Source: Pseudolactococcus plantarum (GTDB taxonomy: Bacteria > Bacillota > Bacilli > Lactobacillales > Streptococcaceae). Taken from it: a stretch of DNA of 64,000 bases. Both the position numbers and the translations under genes were made by a program. Position 1 is the stretch's first letter. The number at the start of each line of letters is the position of its first letter. Shown here piece after piece: positions 46,024 to 56,685 of this stretch. The notes beneath the pieces were generated by a model. That model saw only the letters and a list, made by a program, of their open reading frames with translations. It did no database searches and was not told the origin of the DNA. The DNA lies in NCBI RefSeq assembly GCF_002441715.1, contig NZ_JXJX01000003.1, forward strand, positions 120,330 through 184,329. Reading direction: 5' to 3'.

Positions 46024-46911
46024 ATGGCTTTTGACTCTATAGCAGACGGCCTGGGCGCTCGTCTTGATTGGGATAAATATCAACAATTAACAGCAAAAAT
46101 TTTAGAAAATCAAGAGGTTCAGGCCTTTATAGCTGAACATGACTTTCAGTCACTACAAATTAATAAATCTTTATCTAAGTTTAATGAATACGTGACCGAA
46201 AAAGCAAAGTTTGAGGCAGGTATTGAAACTAAGATAGCGGGTTATGAACCCATCTTATTTAATAATGAAGGATTTGCAGATGTCACTTATCGCGCAACTG
46301 CCGAAACATTAGCAAAAGAAGCCGATCTGAGCAAAAAACGACGTGTTAGGCTGATTGGTATGCCCAAAGATGTGATTAATATTTCTTGGGACGATGTCCT
46401 GTTAGATGATGCTAATCGGATCAAAGCATATCAGGCAGTAGCAAGTTTTATTTCTGATTATCCAAATCAGAAAGGTGTCTATCTCTATGGTCAGTTTGGC
46501 GTTGGTAAAAGCTATATGATGGCAGCTATGGCAAACGAATTGGCAGGAAAAGGTATTTCGACAACCTTAATACATTATCCGTCATTTATCTCAGAGAGTT
46601 CTGGTTTTGATGAGTTGAAGACCAAAGCCAATGAAGTCAAAAAAGTCGATGTACTCGTCCTAGACGATATCGGTGCAGAAAGTAATAATGATTGGATTCG
46701 AGATAATATCCTTCAAGTTATTTTGCAATATCGCATGCAAGAAAATTTAGCGACATTCTTCACATCAAATTTAACGATGGTTGAGTTAGAGCAGCACCTA
46801 GCGATGACTAAAAAAGGAGACGAAACATGGCCAGCTAAGCGTGTGATGGAGCGTGTCCATAAATTATCTGACGAATATCTCCTTGCAGGTGAAAATCGTC
46901 GTAATGGGTAA
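46024..46911 (+). CDS. dnaI: Helicase loader DnaI (primosomal protein)
   Basis: A 295-residue AAA+ ATPase. N-terminal helicase-binding domain (~1-110), then Walker A YGQFGVGKSYM (~155-165), Walker B VLVLDDIGAES (~208-218), sensor I TSN (~247) and the arginine finger region. It delivers the helicase ring onto single-stranded DNA. GGAGGTG, inside the end of the previous gene, is placed for the ATG at 46024; start codons further up would precede the ribosome site. A terminator follows. Confidence 0.94.
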   Translation: MAFDSIADGLGARLDWDKYQQLTAKILENQEVQAFIAEHDFQSLQINKSLSKFNEYVTEKAKFEAGIETKIAGYEPILFNNEGFADVTYRATAETLAKEADLSKKRRVRLIGMPKDVINISWDDVLLDDANRIKAYQAVASFISDYPNQKGVYLYGQFGVGKSYMMAAMANELAGKGISTTLIHYPSFISESSGFDELKTKANEVKKVDVLVLDDIGAESNNDWIRDNILQVILQYRMQENLATFFTSNLTMVELEQHLAMTKKGDETWPAKRVMERVHKLSDEYLLAGENRRNG

Positions 46912-46956
46912 CAGCTGTTTATGCTGAATTTTTAAAGTTTGCAGCATGATATGACA

Positions 46957-46996
46957 AAGATAAAAGTGCTATCTTAAAGATGGCACTTTTATCTTG
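46957..46996 (+). terminator. Terminator after dnaI
   Basis: AAGATAAAAGTGCTATC pairs with GATGGCACTTTTATCTT around a five-base loop; the 3' arm carries the T run. Confidence 0.8.
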
Positions 46997-47004
46997 TATA
47001 TTTG

Positions 47005-47045
47005 TGTTATACTAGTAAATGAGTGCTTAGCAAGTGGACAAGCAC
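47005..47045 (+). promoter_or_regulatory. der promoter (extended -10) and 5' UTR hairpin
   Basis: TGTTATACT (47005-47013) is an extended -10. The leader contains the inverted repeat GTGCTT / AAGCAC (about 47023-47045). Function of the hairpin unknown. Confidence 0.5.
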
Positions 47046-47067
47046 GGTAACATAGAGGAGAAAATTA

Positions 47068-48378
47068 ATGGCATTACCAACCGTAGCAATAGTAGGCCGA
47101 CCAAATGTCGGTAAATCAACAATATTTAATCGAATCGCTGGAGAGCGTATCTCCATTGTTGAGGATATACCTGGTGTCACACGTGACCGTATTTATACAA
47201 CAAGTGAGTGGTTAAATAATAAATTTGCCATGATTGATACTGGTGGTATCGAAATGGCTGACACACCTTTCATGTCGCAGATTAAAGCACAAGCTGAAAT
47301 CGCGATGGATGAAGCAGATGTGATTGTTTTTGTCGTAGATGGTGAAAATGGTGTGACAGATGCAGATGAGTATGTTGCTCAGATGTTATACAAAACTGAA
47401 AAACCAGTCATCCTTGTTGTGAACAAAATTGATAACCCAGAACGTCGGATGGAGATATTTGATTTTTATAGCCTAGGCTTAGGAGATCCCTATCCAGTTT
47501 CTGCATCTCACGGTATTGGTACAGGGGATGTACTAGACGCAATTGTTGAGAACTTACCAGCAGATACTGAAGAAGAAAATCCTGATATGATTAAATTCTC
47601 ATTAATTGGACGTCCAAATGTTGGTAAATCAAGTTTGATTAATGCCATCTTAGGGGAAGACCGTGTGATTGCAAGCCCGATTGCAGGGACTACACGAGAT
47701 GCGATTGATACGAACTTTACAGATGCTGATGGTCAAGAATTTACGATGATTGATACCGCGGGTATGCGTAAACGTGGTAAAGTCTATGAATCTACTGAAA
47801 AATACTCAGTAATGCGTGCCATGCGTGCGATTGATCGTTCTGACGTTGTGTTGATGGTCTTAAATGCTGAAGAAGGTATTCGAGAGTATGACAAGCGCAT
47901 CGCAGGGTTTGCACATGAAGCTGGGCGTGGGATTATCATTGTAGTCAACAAATGGGATACGATCGAGAAAGATAACAAAACACTTCAAAAATGGGAAGAA
48001 AAAATTCGCGATGAATTCCAATATTTAAGTTATGCACCGATTGTCTTTGTTTCAGCTGAAACAAAACAGCGCCTAAACAGATTACCTGAGCTAATTAAAT
48101 CAGTGAGTCAAGCGCAAAGCATGAGAATTCCTTCTGCCGTATTGAATGATGTGATTATGGATGCGATTGCGATTAATCCAACACCAACTGATAAAGGCCG
48201 TAGACTTAAGATTTTTTATGCGACACAAGTTGCGATCAAACCACCTACCTTCGTTATTTTTGTAAACGAAGAAGAGTTGATGCACTTTTCATATGCTAGG
48301 ATGCTAGAAAATCAAATTCGAAAAGCATTTGTATTTGAAGGGACCCCTATTCATTTGATTTCGCGTAAACGTAAGTAA
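47068..48378 (+). CDS. der: Ribosome-assembly GTPase Der (EngA)
   Basis: A 436-residue protein with two G domains in tandem and a C-terminal KH-like domain. G1 loops GRPNVGKST (~10) and GRPNVGKSS (~183), switch DTGG and DTAG, and NKID / NKWD specificity motifs are present in both. It acts in late 50S subunit assembly. GAGGAG stands upstream of the ATG. A strong terminator follows. Confidence 0.97.
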   Translation: MALPTVAIVGRPNVGKSTIFNRIAGERISIVEDIPGVTRDRIYTTSEWLNNKFAMIDTGGIEMADTPFMSQIKAQAEIAMDEADVIVFVVDGENGVTDADEYVAQMLYKTEKPVILVVNKIDNPERRMEIFDFYSLGLGDPYPVSASHGIGTGDVLDAIVENLPADTEEENPDMIKFSLIGRPNVGKSSLINAILGEDRVIASPIAGTTRDAIDTNFTDADGQEFTMIDTAGMRKRGKVYESTEKYSVMRAMRAIDRSDVVLMVLNAEEGIREYDKRIAGFAHEAGRGIIIVVNKWDTIEKDNKTLQKWEEKIRDEFQYLSYAPIVFVSAETKQRLNRLPELIKSVSQAQSMRIPSAVLNDVIMDAIAINPTPTDKGRRLKIFYATQVAIKPPTFVIFVNEEELMHFSYARMLENQIRKAFVFEGTPIHLISRKRK

Positions 48379-48379
48379 T

Positions 48380-48417
48380 CAAAAAAACTTCTGATATCAT
48401 GATCAGAAGTTTTTTTG
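48380..48417. terminator. Terminator between convergent der and CaCA exchanger genes
   Basis: AAAAAAACTTCTGAT / ATCAGAAGTTTTTTT with a short loop and T runs in both directions. Confidence 0.88.
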
Positions 48418-48436
48418 TTGCATTTTATCGCAGAAC

Positions 48437-49396
48437 TTAGTTGAATAAGACAAACATATACCCTGCGAAACAAAGAATTAAGATACTGCCTTCTACTCGT
48501 GACAAGGTATTACGTTTGCCAAGATATGAAAAGACCCAAACAAGAAAAGTGAGGCCAAACAGAAACATCAACTCTAAGTTAAAGATAGGTAGGAAGCTTA
48601 AAGGATTGATAGCAGCGCCTAACCCGATGATAAGAAATAGGTTGAGGATACAAGACCCAATCAAGTTACCGATCGCAAGTCCTTCAGTTCCTTTTAGGGT
48701 AGCTGTTATTGAGGTAATTAACTCAGGCAAGGCAGTCCCCATCCCAACAATCGTTAGGCCGATGACACTTTCAGGGATACCGATTTGTTGTCCGATAATG
48801 GTTGCATTATCTACAGCAAAATCAGCACCAAATTTGAGGGCAATAAACCCTAGGACGATGTAGATGAGTGATTTTGGTAATGATATGTTATCTTCTATTT
48901 GATCTGCACGATGTTGCTTTGTGAGTTGAATGCGATGAAGTGATTTATAGGCTGGTACGATAAAGTAGACCACGCTCATAGCAATTAAGAGCCAACCTTC
49001 TAGTTTCGAGATGACATGATCAGTACCAATTAGTCCGTTCCCCATGAAAGCAAGAACAGCAGTCGCCATAACAGCAAGTGGTAAATGAATGTTTTTAGTA
49101 TCTCGATCTAGATAAACTGGCTTAATCAAGGCTATAGTTCCTAAAATTAACCCTAGATTGACAATGTTGGATCCCAAAGCATTCCCAAATATAAGATCAT
49201 GATACTCGTTTTTCGCCGAGGTAATGGTAATCATAATTTCAGGGAAAGAAGTGCCTAGAGAGACAATTGTCAGACCAATCACGACATCTGGAATTCGATA
49301 TTTTTTTGCAATATTGCGTGCACCATCAACGAGCAAGTCTGCTCCGATGATAATCAATATAAAACCAAGTAGTACAAGTAATATTTTTATAACCAT
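48437..49396 (-). CDS. CaCA-family sodium/calcium exchanger (YrbG type)
   Basis: A 319-residue membrane protein built from two inverted halves of five helices each. Each half carries the alpha-repeat: GLTIVSLGTSFPEI (residues ~42-55) with GNALGSNIVN, and GLTIVGMGTALPEL (~213-226) with GNLIGSCILN. Acidic residues in these repeats bind Ca2+ and Na+ or H+. It most likely exports calcium. It is transcribed alone, convergent with der. Confidence 0.9.
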   Translation of the reverse strand: MVIKILLVLLGFILIIIGADLLVDGARNIAKKYRIPDVVIGLTIVSLGTSFPEIMITITSAKNEYHDLIFGNALGSNIVNLGLILGTIALIKPVYLDRDTKNIHLPLAVMATAVLAFMGNGLIGTDHVISKLEGWLLIAMSVVYFIVPAYKSLHRIQLTKQHRADQIEDNISLPKSLIYIVLGFIALKFGADFAVDNATIIGQQIGIPESVIGLTIVGMGTALPELITSITATLKGTEGLAIGNLIGSCILNLFLIIGLGAAINPLSFLPIFNLELMFLFGLTFLVWVFSYLGKRNTLSRVEGSILILCFAGYMFVLFN

Positions 49397-49545
49397 ACTT
49401 CAATGTTACCATGTTATAGAATAATGTCAAAACTTTTAATCTGATAAATTTAATTTTGTAACCTGTACCTTGCGCTTATGTTAACAGTAATAGAATGATT
49501 AATTTTTAATGAATGCGTATAGTTTAGAGGTATTAGCCCCAAAAC

Positions 49546-49616
49546 TTGCATTTTAGTCAAGGTGTGATATAATAATACTATAGAACATAGAAAGGAGCGC
49601 TCACATTGGGCGCTCC
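49546..49616 (+). promoter_or_regulatory. rimP-nusA operon promoter and leader hairpin
   Basis: TTGCAT (49546-49551) and TATAAT (49568-49573) with 16-base spacing; the -10 also has the extended TG. Transcription would start near 49580. A GC-rich stem GGAGCGC / GCGCTCC (49594-49616) opens the leader. Such hairpins are common before this operon in Firmicutes, possibly for autoregulation by NusA or RimP. Confidence 0.75.
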
Positions 49617-49674
49617 TGTTGTTTACTTAATAGCGATCTACAATAACCACATCGCTTATGTAGAAAGGAAATTA

Positions 49675-50148
49675 ATGTCTACAAAAATTACAGAACTTGT
49701 TTTTGAACAGCTAGAAGGCAAGTTGCCAGAACCGTTTGAACTTGTTGATGTCGAATGGGCTAAAATGGGAGCAGATGATGTTTTATCTGTACTCGTTGAT
49801 AAACCTGATGGGATTACCTTACAAGATACGGCTGATCTATCAGAAATTATCAGTCCTGAACTTGATCAGATCACACCAGACCCTTTTCCCTCGGATTATA
49901 TGCTAGAGGTGGCAAGTCCTGGTGCTGAACGCCCCCTAAAAAAAGAGGCTGATTTTGAGAAACATGTTGGCGAGTATATCTTTGTCAAACTTTATCAAAA
50001 AATAGCTGGTGAAAAAGAATTTGTAGGGGATCTAGTCAAGTTTGATGCTGGTGTACTAACACTAACATACCTGGATAAAACACGACAAAAAACAGTTGAC
50101 ATTCCCTATACAAATATCGCAAAAGCGCGCACACAAGTTAAATTATAA
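49675..50148 (+). CDS. rimP: Ribosome maturation factor RimP
   Basis: A 157-residue protein required for 30S subunit maturation. The N-terminal alpha/beta domain contains [11 protein letters not shown] (~26-36) and the conserved [20 protein letters not shown] block (~78-97), broken here into its landmarks: SPG and R. The C-terminal domain is an SH3-like barrel. AAAGGA stands before the ATG at 49675; the frame is open further upstream into the hairpin leader, which is not coding. First gene of the nusA operon. Confidence 0.94.
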   Translation: MSTKITELVFEQLEGKLPEPFELVDVEWAKMGADDVLSVLVDKPDGITLQDTADLSEIISPELDQITPDPFPSDYMLEVASPGAERPLKKEADFEKHVGEYIFVKLYQKIAGEKEFVGDLVKFDAGVLTLTYLDKTRQKTVDIPYTNIAKARTQVKL

Positions 50149-50181
50149 AAATTAAATCAAGTAAAAGAAAGTTGGAAGCAC

Positions 50182-51279
50182 ATGAGTAAGGAAATGCAAG
50201 CTGCGTTCACCCTTTTAGAAGAAGAAAAGGGGATTTCACCTGAAGTTGTTATTGGCGCAATCGCAGAAGCTTTAACCGCAGCTTACAAAAAACAATATAA
50301 TCAATCTCAAAATGTAACGATTGAGTATAACGATGCTAAGGGTGATTTTATTGTTTATTCAACACGTGAAGTGGTGGATGAAGTCTTTGATAGCCGTCTT
50401 GAGATGAGCCTTGATGATGCATTAGCATTGAATCCTCATTATCAAATTGGTGACAAGATTCGTTTTGAAGAGAAACCAAAAGATTTTGCACGTACAGCAG
50501 CAAACGCAGCTAAACAAGTCATCATGAACAAAATGCGTGAAGAATCACATACAATTATTTACAATGAATTCAAACGCTACGAAAATGAAATCATTCAAGG
50601 GACTGTAGAACGTGTAGATGATCGTGCGATTTTTATCAATCTTGGTAAAGTCGACAGTATGCTTGGTAAACGTGATCAAATCCCAGGTGAACGCTACCAA
50701 ATTGGCGATAAAGTAAAGGTTTATGTTTCTGCTGTAGAGCAATCTAAAAAAGGACCTATCGTCTACGTTAGCCGTACACATCCTGAGATGCTGAAGCGAA
50801 TGTTTGAAAAAGAGATCCCTGAAGTTTATGATGGGACTGTTGAGATTATTAGTATCGCTCGAGAAGCTGGTGATCGTGCGAAAGTCATCGTCAAATCTAA
50901 CGATGCTAATGTTGATGCAATCGGGACTATAGTTGGTCCTCGTGGCTCAAGAATTCGTACTTTAGTTGATGAGTTACACGGTGAAAACATGGACATTATC
51001 GAATGGAATGACGACCGTGCAACGATGATCAAAAATGCGTTGAAACCAGCACAAGTAAGTGATGTCAGAATTGATGAAGCTACTGGTGAAACTGTAGTAA
51101 TCGTACCAGATGATCAATTATCCTTAGCGATTGGTAAACGTGGTCAAAATGTTCGTCTAGCAGCACATGTGACGAATAATAAGATTGATATCAAATCTCA
51201 AACTAAATTTGATCAAGAAGCTTTAGAAAGTGAAACGCAACCCTTAACACCAGCTGTTTCAGATGACGTGCTTGATTAA
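50182..51279 (+). CDS. nusA: Transcription termination/antitermination factor NusA
   Basis: A 365-residue protein. Order: N-terminal RNA-polymerase-binding domain (~1-125), S1 domain (~135-200, with GTVERVDDRAIFINLG), KH1 (~230-275, VGPRGSRIRTLVDELHGE) and KH2 (~300-345, IGKRGQNVRLAA). It lacks the C-terminal acidic repeats of E. coli NusA, as usual in Firmicutes. It controls pausing, termination and rRNA antitermination. GGAAG lies before the ATG. Confidence 0.96.
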   Translation: MSKEMQAAFTLLEEEKGISPEVVIGAIAEALTAAYKKQYNQSQNVTIEYNDAKGDFIVYSTREVVDEVFDSRLEMSLDDALALNPHYQIGDKIRFEEKPKDFARTAANAAKQVIMNKMREESHTIIYNEFKRYENEIIQGTVERVDDRAIFINLGKVDSMLGKRDQIPGERYQIGDKVKVYVSAVEQSKKGPIVYVSRTHPEMLKRMFEKEIPEVYDGTVEIISIAREAGDRAKVIVKSNDANVDAIGTIVGPRGSRIRTLVDELHGENMDIIEWNDDRATMIKNALKPAQVSDVRIDEATGETVVIVPDDQLSLAIGKRGQNVRLAAHVTNNKIDIKSQTKFDQEALESETQPLTPAVSDDVLD

Positions 51280-51306
51280 GTCGCTAAGTAGTAGGAGGAA
51301 GTTTTG

Positions 51307-51633
51307 ATGGTGAAAACAAAAAAGATTCCGTTAAGAAAATCAGTTGTATCCAATGCGCAATTTCCGAAAAAAGAATTATTACGGATTGTGTATAATAAAG
51401 CTGGTGAGATAAGTATTGACCCGACTGGAAAAGCACAAGGTAGAGGCGCTTATATTGCTATTAAAAATGAAGAAGCGTTGCAAGCAAAACAAAAGCGCGT
51501 GTTTGATCGCGTCTTTCAGACTTCAATTTTAGAGGCATTTTATGATGAGTTAATTCAATATGTGGACCATCAAGTTGAACGTAAAAAATTAGCAACAGTG
51601 ACCTATTCTATAGATGAAGCACCAGAAATTTAA
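51307..51633 (+). CDS. ylxR: YlxR-family RNA-binding protein
   Basis: A 108-residue basic protein of the YlxR (DUF448) family. The typical pattern KKELLRIV and then DPTGKAQGRGAYI (~39-51) is present, with the GRGAY turn. Recent work on Bacillus links YlxR to RNase P regulation; I recall this from the literature and cannot test it here. AGGAGGAAG precedes a TTG-ATG pair; the ATG at 51307 is the more likely start. Conserved position between nusA and ylxQ. Confidence 0.9.
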   Translation: MVKTKKIPLRKSVVSNAQFPKKELLRIVYNKAGEISIDPTGKAQGRGAYIAIKNEEALQAKQKRVFDRVFQTSILEAFYDELIQYVDHQVERKKLATVTYSIDEAPEI

Positions 51634-51641
51634 GGCTAAAC

Positions 51642-51959
51642 ATGACTGATATAACAGAAGTTAACAAAACTAAATTGTCCAATTCCTTAGGAATGGCAAA
51701 AAAAGCTGGACGAATTGTAACAGGTGAAGAACTTGTTATCAAATCAATCCAAGCAGAACGTGCTAGATTAGTTTTTGTCGCGCATGATGCGGCACCTAAT
51801 CTTGTCAAACGTATTACAGATAAAACAACCTATTATGAAATTCCCATGCTAGACATATTTTCTTCAGCAGAACTTTCTCACGCTATCGGTAGTGATCGGA
51901 AAGTTATCGCTGTTCAAGATAAAGGATTTGCCAAGAAAATGGAGAGTCTTATGAAATAA
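51642..51959 (+). CDS. ylxQ: L7Ae/L30e-like ribosomal protein YlxQ
   Basis: A 105-residue protein with the L7Ae RNA-binding fold: NSLGMAKKAGRIVTGEE (~residues 12-28), LVFVAHDAAPN and the strand KVIAVQDKGFAKKM at the end. It probably binds a kink-turn RNA. It begins eight bases after the ylxR stop and precedes infB. Confidence 0.92.
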   Translation: MTDITEVNKTKLSNSLGMAKKAGRIVTGEELVIKSIQAERARLVFVAHDAAPNLVKRITDKTTYYEIPMLDIFSSAELSHAIGSDRKVIAVQDKGFAKKMESLMK

Positions 51960-52010
51960 GCAGAAAAAAAGGTATCATGAACAATTAATACCATAAAGAT
52001 AGTCTTAATC

Positions 52011-52037
52011 TAACGCTGACTTAGTATTTTAGCGTTA
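52011..52037 (+). repeat. Inverted repeat in the ylxQ-infB gap
   Basis: TAACGCT pairs exactly with AGCGTTA around a 13-base loop. A second, outer pairing CTAAC / GTTAG can form instead. No T run follows; function unknown. Confidence 0.4.
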
Positions 52038-52093
52038 ACTGTTAGGCTAATGGTGTGTTCATTGTTAACCAGATGAAAAAGGAGGACATTGAA

Positions 52094-54739
52094 TTGTCTG
52101 AAAAAAAACGTATTAACCAAATCGCCAAAGAGAGTGGTTTCACCAATAAAGAACTTGTAGATCATGCACAAAAAATTGGCTTACCAGTCAAATCTCATAG
52201 TTCAAGTATTGATGCTACGCAAACTAAAGCACTTTTAAGCTCTCTTAAAGCTAACGGCGGAGCGGATCAATCTGACAAACAAGTCACTAATCAATCAGAA
52301 AAAGTGGCCAATAAAGCAACTAGTGTAAGTGGTAAAAAAGTTGTAAGTGAAACAGAGACAGGTAACCGACCACTCGTTGTTGGTGGTAAGAAAGTGCTGT
52401 CAGATAAAGAAGTTGGTAGTGCTCGAGTTATTTCTGTTGGTGGCAAAACAGTAGTTCCTGAGAAGAAAACGGAAGCTGAAGTGAACGCAACACAAGAAAC
52501 GCCAAAAAAAGAAGTGTCAGAAAAAACGCAATCAGTTTCTTCTGATAAAGCTGTTACTAAACAAGTGGAAAACAAGGTGGAAACAAAAACAGAAGTGAAA
52601 GTAGAAACGCCTAAAAAAACAGAACGCCCAGCCAATGGCGGTATCAAAGTGATTACACGTGCTGCTGATGTGAAGCCGAAAAACGGTGGGATCAAAGTAA
52701 TCCAACGTGCAGCAGACATCGCACCAGCAGCAACAAGTCAAGGTAATACTAACCGCAATAAAAATAAAAAACAACGTAATAACACTGGTGCTAGTCAAAA
52801 TCAAGGTCAAAACAACGGTGGCGGTAATCGTCAAGGTGGCCCACTTCGTGTTAATGATAACCGTAATCAAGTTAGAAATGCACGTAACTCTAACTGGAAC
52901 AGCAATAAGAAGAAAAAAGGTAAACGTGGCGGACAACAGCCAGCACCACAACCAGTTGTACAACGTAAGTTCCATGAATTACCAGAAAGTCTTGTCTATA
53001 CAGAAGGTATGACAATTGCTGATCTAGCAAAACGTTTGAAACGTGAACCAGCTGAATTGGTGAAAAAATTATTCATGATGGGTATCATGACGACGCAAAA
53101 CCAATCATTGGATGCTGATACAATTGAGTTGCTACTTTTAGATTATGGTGTTACGCCTGAGAAAAAAGTTGAAGAAGATAAAACAGATATCGAACGTCTA
53201 TTTATCGAAGATGGGTATCTCAACGAAGACCAATTAATCGAGCGTCCACCAGTTGTAACGATCATGGGGCACGTTGACCATGGTAAAACAACTTTACTAG
53301 ATACACTTCGTAATTCGCGTGTCACAAGTGGCGAAGCGGGTGGGATCACGCAGCATATCGGTGCTTACCAAATCACCTCAAATGGTAAAAAAATCACTTT
53401 CCTAGATACACCAGGACATGAGGCCTTTACTAGTATGCGTGCACGTGGTGCTTCTGTAACTGATATTACGATTCTTGTCGTTGCAGCAGATGATGGTGTA
53501 ATGCCACAAACAATCGAGGCGATCAATCACTCTAAAGCAGCTGGTGTACCTTTGATTGTCGCAATCAATAAGATTGACAAACCAGGTGCTAATCCACAAC
53601 GTGTGATTCAAGAATTAGCAGAACATGGCGTTATGAGTCAAGCCTGGGGTGGAGAGTCTGAATTTGTTGAGATTTCAGCGAAATTTAACACAAATATTGA
53701 TGAGTTATTGGAGACTGTACTTTTAGTATCAGAAATCCAAGAATTAAAAGCTGATCCGACTGTTAAAGCAATTGGTACTGTTGTAGAAGCGCGTTTGGAT
53801 AAAGGTAAAGGAGCGATTGCAACACTTCTTGTCCAACAAGGAACACTTCATCAACAAGATCCTATCGTAGTAGGGAATACGTTTGGTCGTGTTCGTGCGA
53901 TGGTGACTGACTTAGGTCGTCGTGAAAAATCAGCAGGCCCATCAAGCCCAGTAGAAATTACAGGTCTAAATGATGTACCACAAGCCGGTGATCACTTTGC
54001 TGTTTTTGAAGATGAAAAAACAGCCCGTTCAGTCGGTGAAGAGCGTGCTAAGCGTGCGTTACTCAATCAACGTAATAATACACATCGCGTTAGCTTAGAA
54101 AATCTCTTTGATACCCTTAAAGAAGGACAAATTAAATCAGTTAATGTCATCATTAAAGCTGATGTACAAGGGTCTGCTGAAGCACTAGCTGCATCTTTAC
54201 AAAAGATTGATGTAGAAGGTGTAAAAGTAGATATCGTCCATAGCGCTGTTGGTGCGATTAACGAGTCTGATGTGTCTCTAGCTGAAGCAGCAAATGCTGT
54301 TATCATCGGATTTAATGTGCGTCCGACACCTCTTGCTCGCCTGCAAGCTGAAACTGATGATGTTGAAATCAGACTTCACAGTATTATCTATAAGGTGCTT
54401 GAAGAAGTTGAGACAGCGATGAAAGGGATGCTTGATCCAGAATTTGAAGAAAAAGTTATTGGTGAAGCGGTCGTTCGTGAAACCTTTACAGTTTCAAAAG
54501 TGGGTACCATTGCCGGATTTATGGTCTTATCTGGTTCAGTTAAACGTGATGCGAGTGTTCGCGTGATTCGTGAAGGGATTGTTATTGCTGATGGTAAACT
54601 AGCATCATTAAAACATTTTAAAGATGACGTGAAAGAAGTTAGAAAAGGTAATGAAGGTGGTCTCATGATTGATGGCTACAATGATATTGCTGTTGATGAT
54701 ACTTTTGAAGTCTACGAAATGGTTGAAATCAAGCGTTAA
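52094..54739 (+). CDS. infB: Translation initiation factor IF-2
   Basis: An 881-residue GTPase that brings fMet-tRNA to the 30S subunit. N-terminal helical piece ([20 protein letters not shown]), a long low-complexity basic and Asn/Gly-rich linker (~residues 60-290), IF2_N domain (~300-350), G domain with GHVDHGKTT and NKID, then domains II-IV. The start is a TTG at 52094: AGGAGG lies eight bases before it and family members begin with (M)[12 protein letters not shown]. In-frame ATG codons further upstream precede the ribosome site. rbfA follows after 67 bases. Confidence 0.95.
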   Translation: MSEKKRINQIAKESGFTNKELVDHAQKIGLPVKSHSSSIDATQTKALLSSLKANGGADQSDKQVTNQSEKVANKATSVSGKKVVSETETGNRPLVVGGKKVLSDKEVGSARVISVGGKTVVPEKKTEAEVNATQETPKKEVSEKTQSVSSDKAVTKQVENKVETKTEVKVETPKKTERPANGGIKVITRAADVKPKNGGIKVIQRAADIAPAATSQGNTNRNKNKKQRNNTGASQNQGQNNGGGNRQGGPLRVNDNRNQVRNARNSNWNSNKKKKGKRGGQQPAPQPVVQRKFHELPESLVYTEGMTIADLAKRLKREPAELVKKLFMMGIMTTQNQSLDADTIELLLLDYGVTPEKKVEEDKTDIERLFIEDGYLNEDQLIERPPVVTIMGHVDHGKTTLLDTLRNSRVTSGEAGGITQHIGAYQITSNGKKITFLDTPGHEAFTSMRARGASVTDITILVVAADDGVMPQTIEAINHSKAAGVPLIVAINKIDKPGANPQRVIQELAEHGVMSQAWGGESEFVEISAKFNTNIDELLETVLLVSEIQELKADPTVKAIGTVVEARLDKGKGAIATLLVQQGTLHQQDPIVVGNTFGRVRAMVTDLGRREKSAGPSSPVEITGLNDVPQAGDHFAVFEDEKTARSVGEERAKRALLNQRNNTHRVSLENLFDTLKEGQIKSVNVIIKADVQGSAEALAASLQKIDVEGVKVDIVHSAVGAINESDVSLAEAANAVIIGFNVRPTPLARLQAETDDVEIRLHSIIYKVLEEVETAMKGMLDPEFEEKVIGEAVVRETFTVSKVGTIAGFMVLSGSVKRDASVRVIREGIVIADGKLASLKHFKDDVKEVRKGNEGGLMIDGYNDIAVDDTFEVYEMVEIKR

Positions 54740-54806
54740 GCTGTTTGATTTGTGCTTTGATTCACTGATATTTTTAAATCCGATGTTTTCATGAAGGGAG
54801 AAAATC

Positions 54807-55157
54807 ATGTCAAATACACACCGTAGTGACCGTGTAGCGGTTGAATTGATGCGTGAAATTAATGATATTTTGCGTTTGAAAATCCGTGATCCACGTGTAC
54901 AAGACGTTAATATTTCAGATGTACAATTAACAGGTGATCTGAGTCAAGCAACGATTTATTATAGTTTGTTATCAGATCTTGCATCTGATAATGAAAAAGC
55001 TAAAACAGGCTTGAAAAAAGCAACTGGTGCAATTAAGAGTGAGCTTGCTAAGCGCATGACGCTTTATAAAATTCCAGATTTGACTTTTGCAAAAGATGAG
55101 TCTGTTGCCTATGGCGGCAAAATTGATGAGTTGCTTAGAAATTTGAATAAAGATTAA
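54807..55157 (+). CDS. rbfA: Ribosome-binding factor A
   Basis: A 116-residue KH-fold protein that assists maturation of the 16S rRNA 5' end and cold adaptation. The typical pattern is [14 protein letters not shown] at the start, [21 protein letters not shown] (~32-52, with its DPR and the VxLSxDL-like turn), and [10 protein letters not shown] near the end. GAAGGGAG precedes the ATG. Last gene of the rimP operon, ending at a terminator. Confidence 0.95.
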   Translation: MSNTHRSDRVAVELMREINDILRLKIRDPRVQDVNISDVQLTGDLSQATIYYSLLSDLASDNEKAKTGLKKATGAIKSELAKRMTLYKIPDLTFAKDESVAYGGKIDELLRNLNKD

Positions 55158-55158
55158 T

Positions 55159-55201
55159 CAAAAAATGACTGATGCATCTAGATGATCAGTCATTTTTTTG
55201 T
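55159..55201 (+). terminator. Terminator of the rimP-rbfA operon
   Basis: AAAAATGACTGAT / ATCAGTCATTTTT with seven T residues, directly after the rbfA stop. Confidence 0.88.
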
Positions 55202-55288
55202 TTTAGATAAGGTAGTCAGTTTGATCAATATATCCGAGATATAACTTATTTGGCTTAGGAGATTGCTGTAAAAAATACACGCTAAACT

Positions 55289-55807
55289 TTAATTTGAAAT
55301 ATGTAGAATTTCTAAACACTTTTTATGTGTGTTTGGCTTGGTTTCATAAAAAGTATAGGTCACGCTTTGCCATTTATCAGGATTATAGATAACTAATTTC
55401 CCTGTTTCTGTTTCTGCCAAAGATAGGCTAGGCATCGACTGTTTTAAACTTTTAACTGGCAATATGGCACTTGCTTCTTCTGTAACAAATTTACTTTTAG
55501 TGAATTGTTTACTCAATAATATGTTTGAAGTTATACCAATTTCAATCTGTTGCCAACCAAAAGATGATAAAATATTATCAAAATATCCATCAAAAATAAA
55601 TTTCGACATGCCATCTGTCTGTTTCCAAACGTAGAGCGGACAATAGCTATTAGTAAGATTACCTGAACTGATTTCAGAAATAAGAAATACTTTAAAATAT
55701 AAGTCTTCAAATCCGTCCATTAAGTAACCGGTTCTAGTTACCCTCTCTCTGATAAGTGTCATGTCATAATCGGCTGGTAAATTAATTTCATATCTCATTG
55801 CTTGCAT
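55289..55807 (-). CDS. DUF4865-family protein of unknown function
   Basis: A 172-residue cytosolic protein. The N terminus MQAMRYEINLPADYDM and LIRERV...GYLMDGFEDLYFKVFL match the pattern I recall for DUF4865, whose function is not known; the fold is probably a dimeric ferredoxin-like one. I set the start at 55807 (AAAGGAG nine bases before); the longer frame would add 20 residues. It is divergent from a short LysR regulator, which often accompanies this family. Confidence 0.72.
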   Translation of the reverse strand: MQAMRYEINLPADYDMTLIRERVTRTGYLMDGFEDLYFKVFLISEISSGNLTNSYCPLYVWKQTDGMSKFIFDGYFDNILSSFGWQQIEIGITSNILLSKQFTKSKFVTEEASAILPVKSLKQSMPSLSLAETETGKLVIYNPDKWQSVTYTFYETKPNTHKKCLEILHISN

Positions 55808-55912
55808 TGTTTTATTCTCCTTTTCTATTATAGTATAGACATTTTTATGGATCTTGAATACTATCAAAATATGATATACTAATATAAAAAAACGATAGGT
55901 AAATAGCTGATT

Positions 55913-56650
55913 ATGAATTTTAATGACTTAACTATATTTATTAATATTTATGAAACAAGATCTCTTAATCAAAGTGCAATTAGTTTAGGCTATGCCCAAT
56001 CTAACTTAAGCGTGCGTCTTAAAAATATAGAAACTGAGATGAATACACCGCTATTTATCAGGACATATAATGGTCTGATGCCTACTATTGCAGGAGATAA
56101 ATTTTATGATTATGCAAGGCTAACACTTGAACAGTTCGAGAGATTTAAAAAAAATTTAAACATACAAGGCAGACTAGTGTTGATCTCAGAACTGTTGTTG
56201 CATTATGATATCCATAAGACACAACAACTTGATCTTAATCAAGATCAAATTATCATCAAAAAAACTTCTGATATAGTGCAAGAATCACAACTGGCCTTCT
56301 ATCATGAAATTTTCAGCTTCACACAACTTAATCATTTACGTGGGGTAACAGAAATTCAAAAAACAATGCCAGTTAGTTATTTATTTGACAGTCAGCTGAT
56401 AGGTGATAACTTTAATTGCTTTTATGTTAATCGTGATCAAAACTGTCCTTTTAGACAAAAGACATTGCATGATAACTCTGATGGGAAACATATTGTAGAG
56501 TTGGATTCTTTTGAAAATATTATCAGTGCTGTTGAGAGAGGGAAAGGGCTAGCCTTGTTACCGGATTATTTTTTAGACATAAAAAACTTGCAAAAATGGG
56601 ATCAAAAAGCAGGCGAGATTAGGTATTATCATTATACAAAAGTTAATTAA
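55913..56650 (+). CDS. LysR-family regulator, short
   Basis: A 245-residue protein. The N-terminal helix-turn-helix (TRSLNQSAISLGYAQSNLSVRLKNIE, with QSNLSVRL as recognition helix) is clear. The effector domain is ~160 residues, shorter than the usual ~210, so part of the binding domain may be reduced. It is divergent from the DUF4865 gene with 105 bases between them, and is the likely regulator of that gene. The ribosome site is poor (GGTAA). Confidence 0.85.
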   Translation: MNFNDLTIFINIYETRSLNQSAISLGYAQSNLSVRLKNIETEMNTPLFIRTYNGLMPTIAGDKFYDYARLTLEQFERFKKNLNIQGRLVLISELLLHYDIHKTQQLDLNQDQIIIKKTSDIVQESQLAFYHEIFSFTQLNHLRGVTEIQKTMPVSYLFDSQLIGDNFNCFYVNRDQNCPFRQKTLHDNSDGKHIVELDSFENIISAVERGKGLALLPDYFLDIKNLQKWDQKAGEIRYYHYTKVN

Positions 56651-56685
56651 TCTATTATTGGTTGGATTGATGTCTAATGAATCAT

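Noticed and set aside
52291..52975. Long antisense open frames opposite infB (up to 147 codons).
   Set aside because: They lie opposite the low-complexity linker of IF-2, have Thr/Phe-rich composition and no ribosome site; codon bias of infB explains them.
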